Shown here in pieces: positions 25,674 through 35,774 of a stretch of DNA of 64,000 nucleotides. Every line of letters begins with the position of its first letter. Position 1 is the stretch's first letter. The position numbers and the translations under genes were made by a program. The notes beneath the pieces are model-generated. The model was not told where the DNA came from, searched no databases, and saw nothing but the letters and a program-made list of their open reading frames with translations. The stretch lies in the NCBI GenBank assembly GCA_022578965.1, contig MU400534.1:248001-312000 (forward strand). Direction: 5' to 3'. The DNA is from Xylaria sp. FL1777. Its lineage: Eukaryota; Ascomycota; Sordariomycetes; Xylariales; Xylariaceae.

Positions 25674-26975
25674 ATGGCTACTTTCCTCGAAGATCCGCGC
25701 CTCCGGCAACGCTGGAACCAGATTTCGCAGACGACCGAAACCGTCACCGAAAACGCCGCCGCCGGCATCTGGAGCTTTGGGCATACGTATGTCACGCCTT
25801 GTCTCGGTTCCGTCGCTTCCGCATTCGATGGCTGCACCGCGTTGTGTCTGGGGGACCGCGAGGAGCGTGCCCGGCGAGCGAGAGAACGCCAACGAGTACG
25901 AGGAGCGGCTGAGTTTAGCTTCGATTTCTATGATGATTGGGATGAGGAGTTCGGCGACCAGGACGGGGGGCTTTTGGGTGGCTGGCGTGCCGAGGACTGG
26001 GACCGCTTGGTAGCAGGCTCGGGGAAGCGGAAGGGCCAGGCTACCGAAGTACACGAGCAACCAAGGACTAGGGCTCGTGGTATGAGTTATGGTACAAGGG
26101 GTTCCCGGAGAAGAGCTAGTGGCCACGAAGATCCTACAATAATTCCGAGTACCGCCCCTCTGGGGTTTCTCGGCCGCCTTCCATTCAAAATAGGAGGTAC
26201 CTTGAGGTACAAACCTAGTGCAGCCAATCTTCAGGAACACCCGGGATCTATGAAACATGCACGAGAGGGCGAGCGCGAACCATTATTAGGCGCAGATAAT
26301 ACCGGCGAATTGCATCCCAGCGACTTACCGATACAGACTAGGAAGAGGAGCGGTACGGCCGGTAGTGGAGATACCAGCGATTCGTTTCGGTCACGCGGTG
26401 ATCTGTTTCCCAGCGATGAAGAAGGTGAAGAAGATGCTGTGCCCTTGGATGATGAGTTCACCATCGCACTGGATCATGCCGATGACCGGTCAAGTAGCCG
26501 CACCAAAAGTAGTAAGGGGAAGCGCATAGCAAGTTACAAGATTTCACGGAGCGAATCTAGGACGACAATAGATTCCACAAGGCCATCACTCCGGCAAGGC
26601 CGGTATTCGAGTTCTGGCCCTCCAAGTCCAGCCTTGCTACCAGCGCCATCTCTCGAGGACCTACAACGGGAAGAACTACGTCTAGAACTGGAGGAAGATG
26701 AGGCGATAGAGAGGAAACGCCAAGCTGCTGCCAACCTAGCTCTCCACCGGGGTTTAAGTCGAGAGAACCTACAAATTGAATCGGTGGCCGAGGTGAAATC
26801 CGAAATTGTAGAAGTTGAGCACATCCCAGTCCCGGATTCAGTGATCCTAGACAATGTCTCGAATGACAGCAGGACCGAGGCTGGGGGGAGATCAACTCCA
26901 AGAGACATCTCCCCACCAGCTACATCAGCATCCCAAGATGAATTTATACCCGCGCGGTTGCCTCACTTCCGCTAA
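25674..26975 (+). CDS. conserved fungal protein of unknown function
   Basis: A single exon of 433 codons with start context ACCATGG. The first 100 residues look most constrained: MATFLEDPRLRQRWNQ, a short hydrophobic patch near 30-55 (IWSFGHTYVTPCLG), a basic stretch REERARRARERQR, then an acidic aromatic motif FDFYDDWDEEFG. The rest is disordered, with a polar segment, an acidic patch (SDEEGEEDAVPLDDEF), and a predicted charged helix or coiled coil (EDLQREELRLELEEDEAI). There are no catalytic motifs or clear membrane spans. I believe orthologues occur across Pezizomycotina because of the ordered N-terminus, but cannot name the family. Isolated between divergent and codirectional neighbours, it gives no functional hint by context. 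Confidence 0.85.
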   Translation: MATFLEDPRLRQRWNQISQTTETVTENAAAGIWSFGHTYVTPCLGSVASAFDGCTALCLGDREERARRARERQRVRGAAEFSFDFYDDWDEEFGDQDGGLLGGWRAEDWDRLVAGSGKRKGQATEVHEQPRTRARGMSYGTRGSRRRASGHEDPTIIPSTAPLGFLGRLPFKIGGTLRYKPSAANLQEHPGSMKHAREGEREPLLGADNTGELHPSDLPIQTRKRSGTAGSGDTSDSFRSRGDLFPSDEEGEEDAVPLDDEFTIALDHADDRSSSRTKSSKGKRIASYKISRSESRTTIDSTRPSLRQGRYSSSGPPSPALLPAPSLEDLQREELRLELEEDEAIERKRQAAANLALHRGLSRENLQIESVAEVKSEIVEVEHIPVPDSVILDNVSNDSRTEAGGRSTPRDISPPATSASQDEFIPARLPHFR

Positions 26976-27754
26976 CTTGCATCTTCACCTGGTTGAATTT
27001 TGGGAAACTATTCTGTAGAATTACAAGCGTGGCGTTTTGGGGCATCGTGTGCTCTTTATTGGAAACGTCAGTCATTAGAACCGTGGCTGAGAATAAGAGT
27101 CCTTCAGACGACCGTAACTAAAGAATTATTTGCTCTACCTGTAGATAGCTTAGCACACGTGAAGTGGCACCAGCGAACTTACTTCAAGATGACTATATCT
27201 CTATGAAGCTTTTACACCTGTTTCTTAAAGCGATCAACCAATCATTTTTCAGCCGATTCTAAGACGATAGATTATAGCAGATTCCTCAATGCCTTCACAG
27301 CTCGTCCCAGGAGAAGCTAACAAGTCATACGGTACGGCCAGCAGTTTTGCCTTCCTTTGTACTTTGTTTGGGCGGGCTACCTAGGTTAGTTAGGTGGACC
27401 GATGCCTCGGCATCTCCATCGTTACCCCAGATACCCCACCTCCGAGCACCCATGTTTGTCCATGTCAGCTAAGATTAGGTATACCGGTATTCTATATTGA
27501 GTAGCTATCATCATCGTAAGCTCTTAACACCATCGTATTGATTTCTTTTCTTTTTAATCTCATAGCCTGTTTGAAGCCTCAATGCAGCTCGATGCTACAA
27601 GATTACTATCCAAATCCATAGCCTGCCTTTCAATCTAGCAAGAATTTGATCAACATATTCAGTCTAATCTTTAATTGAATCTATCTCCCAGCTACCCTAC
27701 TCGTGGGTTACTCCTATTCCATCGTTAGTTCGAATTCATAGTCAAACCTCAACA
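26976..27754. other. intergenic region before the nitronate monooxygenase
   Basis: This is the 3' flank of the upstream gene and promoter of the next. No coding signal was seen beyond a chance 68-codon frame at 27000. Confidence 0.6.
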
Positions 27755-28822
27755 ATGGCGCCCCAACCGCAGGGCCCCATCACAACACCACTCACCCAAT
27801 TACTGGGGATCTCACACCCCATAGTCCTTGCCGGAATGGCTCGGACATCAGGGGGCCTCCTCGCCGCGGCTGTGTCCAACGCAGGCGGTCTGGGCGTGAT
27901 CGGGGGCTTCATGTATACGCCAGACCAACTACGGTCCATCATCGCCGAGATGAAGGCGAACTTCAAGTCCCCCGACCTGCCTTTCGGTGTAGATCTCGCG
28001 CTTCCCCAAATCGGTGGCAACGCACGGAAGACAAACCATGACTACACGGGTGGGAAGCTGAGTGAGCTGATCGACATCACGATCGAGAGCGGGGCCAAGC
28101 TCTTCGTCAGCGCCGTCGGCGTGCCACCCAAGGCCATCATCGACCGGCTGCACGACGCCGGCATCCTCGTCATGAACATGGTCGGGCACCCCAAGCACGC
28201 CATCAAGGCCCTCAATCTCGGCGTCGACATGGTCTGCGCCCAAGGCGGCGAAGGAGGCGGGCACACGGGCGACATCGCCAACTCGGTGCTCATCCCCGCC
28301 GTCGTGGACGTAGCGCGCCAGTACAGGCCCGCGATGCTGAAGGGGTCGCCGGCGCTAGTGGTAGCGGCCGGCGGCATCGGCAACGGGCGCTCGCTCGCCT
28401 CGAGCCTGATGCAGGGCGCCGTCGGCGTGTGGGTGGGCACGCGGTTCGTGGCGTGCGAGGAGGCCAACTGCTCCGAGGAGCACAAGCGCAGCGTCGTGGA
28501 GTGCGGGCTGGGCGAGACGGAGCGCACCCTCGTCTTATCCGGCCGTCCGCTCCGTATGCGCACCAACGCGTACATCGCGAGCTGGAGCGCCAGACCCGAG
28601 AAGATCAAGGAGCTGTGCGACAAGGGCATCGTGCCCATGGAGTACGATCTCGAGAAAGGGAATGAAGTCGACCCACCGCATCTCATGGGCCAGGTCGCGG
28701 GCCTGGTGCAGAAGATTCAGCCGGCGCGGGAAATCGTCGATGACATGGTCACCGAGGCGACTGCTATGCTGAAGCTGGGCGGCACGTATCTTGCTGGCGG
28801 CCCCGTGAGCAGCAAGCTCTGA
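27755..28822 (+). CDS. nitronate monooxygenase (2-nitropropane dioxygenase family)
   Basis: A single exon of 355 residues, full length for the family, with start context CAACAATGG. The FMN-binding TIM-barrel pattern is complete: LGISHPIVLAGMAR near the N-terminus, AGGLGVIGG (43-51), FVSAVGVPP (117-125), then CAQGGEGGGHTGDI, whose His170 matches the catalytic base. The phosphate-binding AAGGIGNGRSLASSLMQGA (204-222) and GVWVGTRF (224-231) follow. The enzyme oxidises alkyl nitronates to carbonyl compounds and nitrite using oxygen and FMN. It protects cells from nitroalkane toxins such as propionate 3-nitronate. The reading frame is more GC-rich in codon position three than its neighbours. Cytosolic: no signal or membrane segment. 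Confidence 0.93.
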   Translation: MAPQPQGPITTPLTQLLGISHPIVLAGMARTSGGLLAAAVSNAGGLGVIGGFMYTPDQLRSIIAEMKANFKSPDLPFGVDLALPQIGGNARKTNHDYTGGKLSELIDITIESGAKLFVSAVGVPPKAIIDRLHDAGILVMNMVGHPKHAIKALNLGVDMVCAQGGEGGGHTGDIANSVLIPAVVDVARQYRPAMLKGSPALVVAAGGIGNGRSLASSLMQGAVGVWVGTRFVACEEANCSEEHKRSVVECGLGETERTLVLSGRPLRMRTNAYIASWSARPEKIKELCDKGIVPMEYDLEKGNEVDPPHLMGQVAGLVQKIQPAREIVDDMVTEATAMLKLGGTYLAGGPVSSKL

Positions 28823-29330
28823 TCAGACGTAGATGGATGATGGTAGTCATATTTTCACAAGCCGTAGGTATGAATATGGTCATGACTGTGTGTATTTGTT
28901 GATTTTGATGTTAAAAAGCGAAGATAAAGAAATTGACAACTTGCTTGCCTAAAGGGCATCATTATATCCTAGACATACAGATTAAGTGGTAACCCACATC
29001 GAAGACAACTTTATAAAGTCGAACAATTCGTTGAATTGTCACGTACGACCATATCCACTGGAATACTCGGGATCCCGTCCGCTCTCCCATAGATAAGCCA
29101 GTGAGAGCCGAATTAGTAGTTGGGTCGGTGACGACCAGCGAATCCTTGGTGTTGTACGTTTTTTTTATTTTTATTTTTTTGCTATTTTTGTTTTGACGAG
29201 TTATCTTGATAGGCTTATAATAATAATATTTCTTAGGTGATCTGATTATTTGAAGCCGTGTTTTGTCTTAATAGCGGTGACGAAACCCAGTGTCAGCCAC
29301 GTTGATGCCTGAGGCACCAACTTTTAGTAG
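28823..29330. other. gene-free region
   Basis: 3' flank of the nitronate monooxygenase. It contains a T-rich tract near 29158-29190. No coding feature was seen. Confidence 0.5.
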
Positions 29331-29783
29331 TCTTCAAAGGAACTCCCATGCAACTACAAAGCTCTTCACCTGCCAATTGATACAATTCAAGCCCGTTTTC
29401 AAGGTACCGCAATTGGTGCTGATGTAATTGATAACATAATATCCCACAATCAAGACCCTGCTTCAAGCAAGAACATGAAACGCCCGCTTGAGAACCGGGA
29501 GTATTGGGGAAATCCCGAACGAACGTCCGCCTAGCTGGACTTATATATGGACATCCACTTGCTTCTACACAAATACATGAGGGACACTAATCCCGCACGA
29601 GTATCCTTCTTCATCCTCATGTTGTTGAAGGTTCAACCCCCATATCAAGGCAACAGCGACTGCTTCATCATTTGAACAGCAAGGGGCAAACAGGAGGCAC
29701 CTATTGGTATTCCCCTATTCAAGCGTACCTCAAAAGACGTGTCAGAAGGCTTTTGGATGAACGTACGCTATGCAGCTGGCTGA
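29331..29783 (+). pseudogene. decayed coding relic, unknown protein
   Basis: One frame runs 150 codons with only two interruptions (TAG at 29532, TGA at 29673) before a third stop at 29781. The reading looks like folded protein, for example KALHLPIDTIQARFQGTAIG, RPLENREYWGNPERTS and LDLYMDIHLLLHKYMRDTN. The stop types fit CAG to TAG and CGA to TGA changes, as RIP makes. The frame may continue, shifted, at 29784-29845, and a segment with a good acceptor (ttatctatttccag) lies at 30289-30408. No family was recognised and no homologue exists in the window. Chance cannot be excluded. Confidence 0.35.
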
Positions 29784-31388
29784 ACATGTTCTAGAGTCGG
29801 CCTACTTGCACGAGCCAGTCCCGATGTTTCATCCTGATAGCGAGTGAAGACGGTTCGTGTATAGCCCTGCAGACTAAGACATATCCCATATCTCTCGCCG
29901 ACCGCTACACCGTAACCGACGAACCTCTGCGACATCTTTGTTACCCGCTTTCGCGTTGACCACCACTAGCAATGATAACTATGCAGATTGCTAGAGACGG
30001 ACAAGTTAGAGCAAATGCCTCGCGAAACCTACAACATTCTAACAAGATTCTCACGAAGCGCCTTTAAACCAAGGCGTGTTATGAGAGGGAAGAGTGTCTA
30101 GCAGGATTTCGAAAGCTCTCTCAAACCCGGGCTTCTTTGCCGGCATACTATAGCCACTAAGAAGAGTGAATTTGTAAAGGAGATGAATATGCCCTAGGAA
30201 ACTAGCGACAGCCACGATTTAAGACGCGCTAGAAATCATTACTTCCATAACAGATATCAATTTTCATGTCTTATCTATTTCCAGTCGACATCTGGGAGTT
30301 ATGGTCGAGTCATGCCACTTCTTGTCGATATCATCCCTGCGAACGAATCAGGGAAATTCAACGCTAGTTACTCAAGAGAAATCAACATTGGAAAATCAGA
30401 TAAGTAAAAGATTTAGAACAGAAAAAGGAGACTTCGCGCTTTAGTTATTGTAGAAAGAAATCACCATTAGGGAAATAGCTAAAGAATGGACTATATCTAG
30501 GTTCCATGAAGGAAGGCTGTAACTCGACGCTATACAGCTAAATACATCCGACATTTTCAAGTACGTTTCAGAGGCGGGCGGGGTTCATGCTCGAATCTTT
30601 CTTCTTGGCATCATATATTATGTAGGTCTCAGAGGCTACCTCGAAGCCAAAACCCTAGTACATGATCTTGTACACAATGAAGGGCCCCATCTTCACTGTA
30701 AATGCTAGAGTTATTTTATGTCCGGACGGAGAGACCTTGTCCCGATATCAGTTAACAAGCACGATTATTGAAACTAAAGCAGCGGAAGAGGGAGGTGTGT
30801 ATAATTGTCAGCCATGTCGATATGACAATTGAGATAGGTATCTGTTTGCCATTTAAGTATAGGACGAGCTAGGCGAATTCACGGGAGAAAGCGGTGTATT
30901 GTAGTAAGTTGCCTGCCTCCTATCACACTGGTCACTTGCATTAACATAGTTGATGAGGGCCTCCCATTCAATCTCCTCATCTTCCTTAAAAGCTTTCATT
31001 AAGTAGAAGGATCCCCTTAGACTTTGGCTGTTGCGTCACTCGGCATAACCTAGAAGTTATAATGGTTAGACAGAACATATATATCCAACGGACTCTCTTT
31101 AAAAGCTAAGCGAGCTGAGCTTAACAAATGTTGAAACGCTATAGGACTCGGGATAGGCACTACGTAAAAGGCGCGTCATTTTTTAAGTGTGTATTAGAAT
31201 GTATTAATCTGTTTAATAAGTAATGACACTGTCGCCATTGGCCCGGAACTGAAATATAAGCAGCTTTAGATTGAGGATGTGTAGTCGACAGGGATTATTA
31301 AAGTGGGAATAGGGGGGCAGTCCCCCAAAGATTAAGCGGGCACCCTTTTGATGGCTGAGAAAATGGAAATCGTTTAGATCTGTTGATG
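29784..31388. other. AT-rich region with possible further relic exons
   Basis: Apart from the short open segments noted with the relic at 29331-29783, I see no intact gene. The 3' flank of the F-box-like gene lies at the right end. Confidence 0.4.
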
Positions 31389-32789
31389 CTATTTCTTTAG
31401 AACCCAGCTGAAGCTCGCTTTAAGATACTTCTTCTTTAACGGCGGCCAGTTTCGTGCCCAGGATTTCGGCCACAATGGTGTGTGGGCAACTCTCCACCTT
31501 ATAAAACATAATTTGAACGAATCTCCAGTTTCCCACTTATCCCAGCCTCGGTATTCAAAATTTTTACCTCCAGGCTTCCTCTCTTCCCAAGCGAGAAAGG
31601 ATTGCCGAATGGGCTCGAGATTCCATAGCCAGCTGGTTGCTTCGTTGTTTGGGTGGTCCCTGGAAAAGGAGTTTGAAGACGATAAATCGCGAGTTCGACG
31701 AATATGAGACCGGAGCGATTCAAGTTGATCGTAATTCTCTGGCTTAAGCGAGAGGCCTTCGAGAAGGAGATCAAAATAAATACCGGATTCTATCATGGCA
31801 AGAAGACAGGAGTGGAACGCCGTCTGTAATGTCCGTCGTCGGGGTTTCTCCGCGGCCCAAATTTTGGCATTACTGTCATACTGCTCGAAATAAGGGGTAA
31901 GGTCATCATCATCCAGCTTAACAGAGCCTTCAGTGATCAGCTGCCCTATATAAGCCCAAGCGGTTACTTCCAGTAGCTTGTGGTCGAATAGTTCGGACTT
32001 GACCAACACCCCGCGGTTTCTGTGTTGATAGTTAAATGTCGACGAATTTCCCGAATCCCCATCGAAGGTAACCTCTGAGTTACTCCAATTCGAATTGAGA
32101 ATGAGTGGCATCAGCAGAGATTCGTAGAAGAGAGGGCGCTTCTCCCACGGGCATGAATCCTTATCAATAATTTCCCGTCGTCGAGTTGTTTCGCCCAAAA
32201 TATCCGGGTGGCACGGAACGCTGTGTGTTAATTTAGTATCCCAGGGAGATGGAAAAGCAGCCACTTCGAGTGGCAATGGCTCTGCGAAATTTATTCGTAA
32301 ACGTCGTTCTCTCTGCGGTTGAAACCAACCTAGAATCTCGCAAACATCGAAAAGTTTCGCCCGGAGGACCATGTATCGAGCACCATTGTCGCAGGCTGAT
32401 CCTTTTGCTAACTGAAACTCAATGGTCGTTTCTTGCGGCCGGTAATATCGTAGTACTTGTGCTAGTGGCGCGTCTAGATCAGCGATAGACCAAACGGATG
32501 GCGTCGATCTCCTTCTTGGATAAATATAGAACTTGAGCCAATATTTCTCTGAGCAGTGGCAGTCGACAATGATAGCGAGGCGCTCAATCTCGAAACCTCT
32601 GCCGCAACAACAAGGGCGGTTATGAGGGCAATTGCATGATAATAGAAGGGCACCGGGGATTCCATCCAAGATTTCGTCTCTGATCAGCGAGCTAGCCATC
32701 ATCAGGCTATCGAAAGTCTCTTGTTCGCCCACGGCGTTCCATATCAAGGACCGCAATTCTGTAGGAAGTCTCTCGAGCGTGGAACGCAT
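31389..32789 (-). CDS. F-box-like protein, hypothetical
   Basis: A single exon of 466 residues from the first ATG at 32789; the frame is open upstream but has no earlier ATG. The N-terminus (MRSTLERLPTELRSLIWNAV) fits the F-box-like or 2EXR-like helix found in many fungal accessory proteins: LP.EL...IW. A Cys-rich cluster follows at about 52-79 (CNCPHNRPCCCGRG and VDCHC), which could bind metal. The remainder is Trp-rich with no known motif. A TTTTAG acceptor-like site just upstream of the ATG allows a 5' UTR intron or an extra small exon. F-box proteins recruit substrates to SCF ubiquitin ligases, but that role is only suggested here. It lies in an accessory, relic-rich neighbourhood. Confidence 0.7.
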   Translation of the reverse strand: MRSTLERLPTELRSLIWNAVGEQETFDSLMMASSLIRDEILDGIPGALLLSCNCPHNRPCCCGRGFEIERLAIIVDCHCSEKYWLKFYIYPRRRSTPSVWSIADLDAPLAQVLRYYRPQETTIEFQLAKGSACDNGARYMVLRAKLFDVCEILGWFQPQRERRLRINFAEPLPLEVAAFPSPWDTKLTHSVPCHPDILGETTRRREIIDKDSCPWEKRPLFYESLLMPLILNSNWSNSEVTFDGDSGNSSTFNYQHRNRGVLVKSELFDHKLLEVTAWAYIGQLITEGSVKLDDDDLTPYFEQYDSNAKIWAAEKPRRRTLQTAFHSCLLAMIESGIYFDLLLEGLSLKPENYDQLESLRSHIRRTRDLSSSNSFSRDHPNNEATSWLWNLEPIRQSFLAWEERKPGGKNFEYRGWDKWETGDSFKLCFIRWRVAHTPLWPKSWARNWPPLKKKYLKASFSWVLKK

Positions 32790-34985
32790 TTTGAGCGCTG
32801 TTTCTTGTGTTCGTGAACTAAAAGATGAGGTACGGTCGATCAATCAGAGGAAATCAAAACGAGTAGGATGTTATCGTGGGCGGCAGGGCTACAGAAGTTT
32901 TGTTATTGGACATAGATTGAAACAATGTAAAATGAATTCGTAAGAGCATTCATGTCTATAAGGAAAGAAGCAGGTGATTTAGATAGGTAGGTGAGGCAGT
33001 TAGGTACTTTTTGTTTACAAAATTATACGTCGCTTTGTAAAAGGCAGGAATGAACTTAGTAGATTGTTTACTGAAAGTATAATTTAGAGTTGGACTCATA
33101 GTAGAATGTTTATCGGAAGTAGAATTTAGGGTTACCAAGGTACCCAGAAAAAGCTAATCATGCTTATCCCCAAGGATGAGAAGTAGCTCTATCCCATCTC
33201 ACCACTACCTATAACTTAGAGTTGATATTTTGTTGTCCAAAAAATTGATAAAAATTTAAGAAAAAACATATCAAATGAGTGACTGCTTGGTAAATAGGGT
33301 TTAGCTACCTGATTGTAGGCAAATGTAAAATTATCAAGATTATTTCTGTCCAAAGCTTTGATTGTTCCCTGCAGCCTGTTGGTTAATAGGACGAGATGAT
33401 ATAATAGTAATGGCTAATAGGGGGATTTGCGTGGAAAGTCGGCTGGCGCCATCCATCAAGCCGCGAATAGAGGCTCACCATGTAAGCCAGGCCCTCGCGT
33501 AGCATTACTTCTATTCCCAACATCCCATTTGAAAAGGAAAAGGAAAAGGAAAAGGAAAATCATTCGTCTGCGAAGGGAATACACCACCTGTCGTTATCTG
33601 GGCATCGCCTTCGTGAGCGAATAAAGTATTCTCCCTGAAATATGCATAAGTATAGATCTTAAGGGTCGGGGGACAAGGAAAAAGGGGGGAAGGAGGGGGG
33701 AAGGACATTTAAACATTAAGAACAAGGATAAAAGCATCGTAAACTCAACGTGAGATCAGGGGGAAAGTGTTCGCCTCTAGTCTATATGGGCCTTAATTGT
33801 TCATGGTCGCCCTTATTTGATTTGCACCTGCTTTCAATAGAGTCTCTATTAGTAAGAATCAGAGTAGTCGAGATGAAATACGTCTTCTTTCGTGGCTAGG
33901 CCAGAATTCGCGATAATGAAACGTCGATTAATGTTAGGTGATAAAAACAGCTTTAGATTTATTTGTATGCCCCTCTGTTTTCATTTCTTTTTCTTTTTAT
34001 ATCACATCGCCTTTCTCCATCGCCTGGAAATCCTGTTCTGCAGAAGCCTCACCACACACTATTTAGGGGATGCATGCGCGAATTGCATTATACATCTAGG
34101 ACGAGCGGAACAGAATGCGTGAAAGAAGCCGGTCAGCCCCTTAGCCACACGTTTCAGAATGTTCCATCTTACTATGAGCTTGGATCCAAATGCACTCACT
34201 ATCTTAGTCTTGCGCCTCCGTGCAGAATTATCTCCCTATAGTAGTAATAGGCGCCCCTCCATCTCTGTTTGTAGGGGGCGGTATAACTATTGCGTACATG
34301 ATAATCAGGAATGCCTATTATAAGATTTTCATGACGGTGGACATCGGAATTAGGCAATTGCGTGTACCACATGCGCATATGCACCTCGCCATGTCGAAGC
34401 TGCTGTGGCCTGAGCCTGAGCTCCCGGTGATTTTTTTTTATTCCAGCAATGGTGGTGCGCATGAAAAGGGGGGAGGGGGTGCAGTAAACGGCTGCTCGCG
34501 CGTGCGGGAAGCGGGTGCTGGCGGGGAAGCGGATGCTTGCTTGTGCGTGTTGTTGCGTGGCGTATGCGCACCAAGGCCAAGGCTCATATCACGTCAGCTA
34601 GGGAAGACAAGGTTTGAGGCAGGCCCTAAACGAATTTAACGGCTTTGCCTGAGGGTGTGCGTGTACGTGTCACACGACTTGAAGCAAAAACGATAAAATG
34701 CACTCGGCACAGGTTTGATGGCATATGTGCCCCATAAAAGGGGACAGCATGGATTCTAACAGCCTGACGGTGAACATTGAGTTCCTGTCACTATGATTCA
34801 TGGGTGAAGGCAATACCAAGTTGATTCAATTGCTGAAAGTCATATAATTGATAACTGTGTTTGCATTGTATTGGTAGTTGAAGGGCGAAAGCAGCGTTAA
34901 TCAATTGGGTATCCAGGGTCCTAGAAATACATCGCAAAAAGACAGGAAATGGACGGGATTTTAGCTTAGAATCATAGGGCTTCGT
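32790..34985. other. gene-free 2.2-kb region
   Basis: No supportable gene. The frame at 34220-34639 (139 codons) reads as low-complexity translation of a GC-rich patch and has no domain. AT-rich spacer around 32.95-33.4 kb. Confidence 0.5.
33531..33559 (+). repeat. 6-bp microsatellite
   Basis: The unit gaaaag is repeated nearly five times without a mismatch. Confidence 0.9.
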
Positions 34986-35774
34986 TCAAGCCCCGATTTT
35001 CCTGAATACAGCTGTTGATACCACCAGTTCCTTCACCCATCGTAGTGGTAATACCGTCTTTAATGTTTCAAGTTCCTGCCTTGCTGCTTGCATACGCTGC
35101 TTCATAGGATTCTCGATTTCGAGCTGTGCCTCCGTTGGCGCCGCGTCTAACTGCTGTACCTGCTGCCCAAGTCCAAGCTGGAAGTCTAATCGGGCCACTG
35201 ACAGCTCATCTTCCACTAATTGAGATTGACATCCAGGTTTGATATTCTCAGTATCATGAACGAAGATCAACGATTGTAGAGAGGTAAGGTCGACCGTCTT
35301 CGTCCACTGTAGCACCCTCCACGCTCCTTCGGGTACAATGGCCAGACGTCTGACCTTTTCAAAATCCTTCGTCTGAGTCCAAAGGGGGGAGCATTCTGGC
35401 GTCAACTCTGCGTCTCCAAAGACTAGAGTATCGCGATTGAAATCAATGTACACCCTGGGTTGTGTATTGCCAACACCAAGAGATAAGGAATAATGCTTCA
35501 AAGCTTCGTGCCGAGCCTCAGCATTGACGTGTAAAAGGGCAGGGACCTGTGTTGTGGACTGCCACGTCTCTCCACGATCGAGAGGTTGTGGTAAGACTTT
35601 ATCTAAGGAGATGGGCACAGTCTTCTGTGAAAAGGGCGATTTGATCACGACCGTCCTTGCTTCTGGCATAGCGAGTTGCCAGATCTTGATACGTAACTCG
35701 GCGGGAAGTTTCCCGAACTTGACGAAGCTACGCGCCCCTTGGTGCTTTATAAGAAGTGATGATGTGTAATCCAT
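34986..35774 (-). CDS. 2EXR-domain protein
   Basis: A single exon of 262 residues. I start at the ATG at 35774 because the 2EXR domain begins shortly after it; the frame is open about 80 codons further, but that extension has no conserved look. The 2EXR signature is clear: FVKFGKLPAELRIKIWQLAMPEARTV, then PALLHVNAEARHEALKHY and, later, VYIDFNRDTLVFGD. The domain is named for its Glu-X-Arg motifs and is abundant in Pezizomycotina; its function is unknown. The C-terminal third is helical and charged, ending LRWVKELVVSTAVFRKIGA. Lineage-specific expansions of this family are common, so copy-number relatives elsewhere in the genome are expected. Confidence 0.85.
   Translation of the reverse strand: MDYTSSLLIKHQGARSFVKFGKLPAELRIKIWQLAMPEARTVVIKSPFSQKTVPISLDKVLPQPLDRGETWQSTTQVPALLHVNAEARHEALKHYSLSLGVGNTQPRVYIDFNRDTLVFGDAELTPECSPLWTQTKDFEKVRRLAIVPEGAWRVLQWTKTVDLTSLQSLIFVHDTENIKPGCQSQLVEDELSVARLDFQLGLGQQVQQLDAAPTEAQLEIENPMKQRMQAARQELETLKTVLPLRWVKELVVSTAVFRKIGA

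Noticed and set aside
28042..28686. 214-codon minus frame
   Set aside because: Antisense shadow of the GC-rich nitronate monooxygenase gene.
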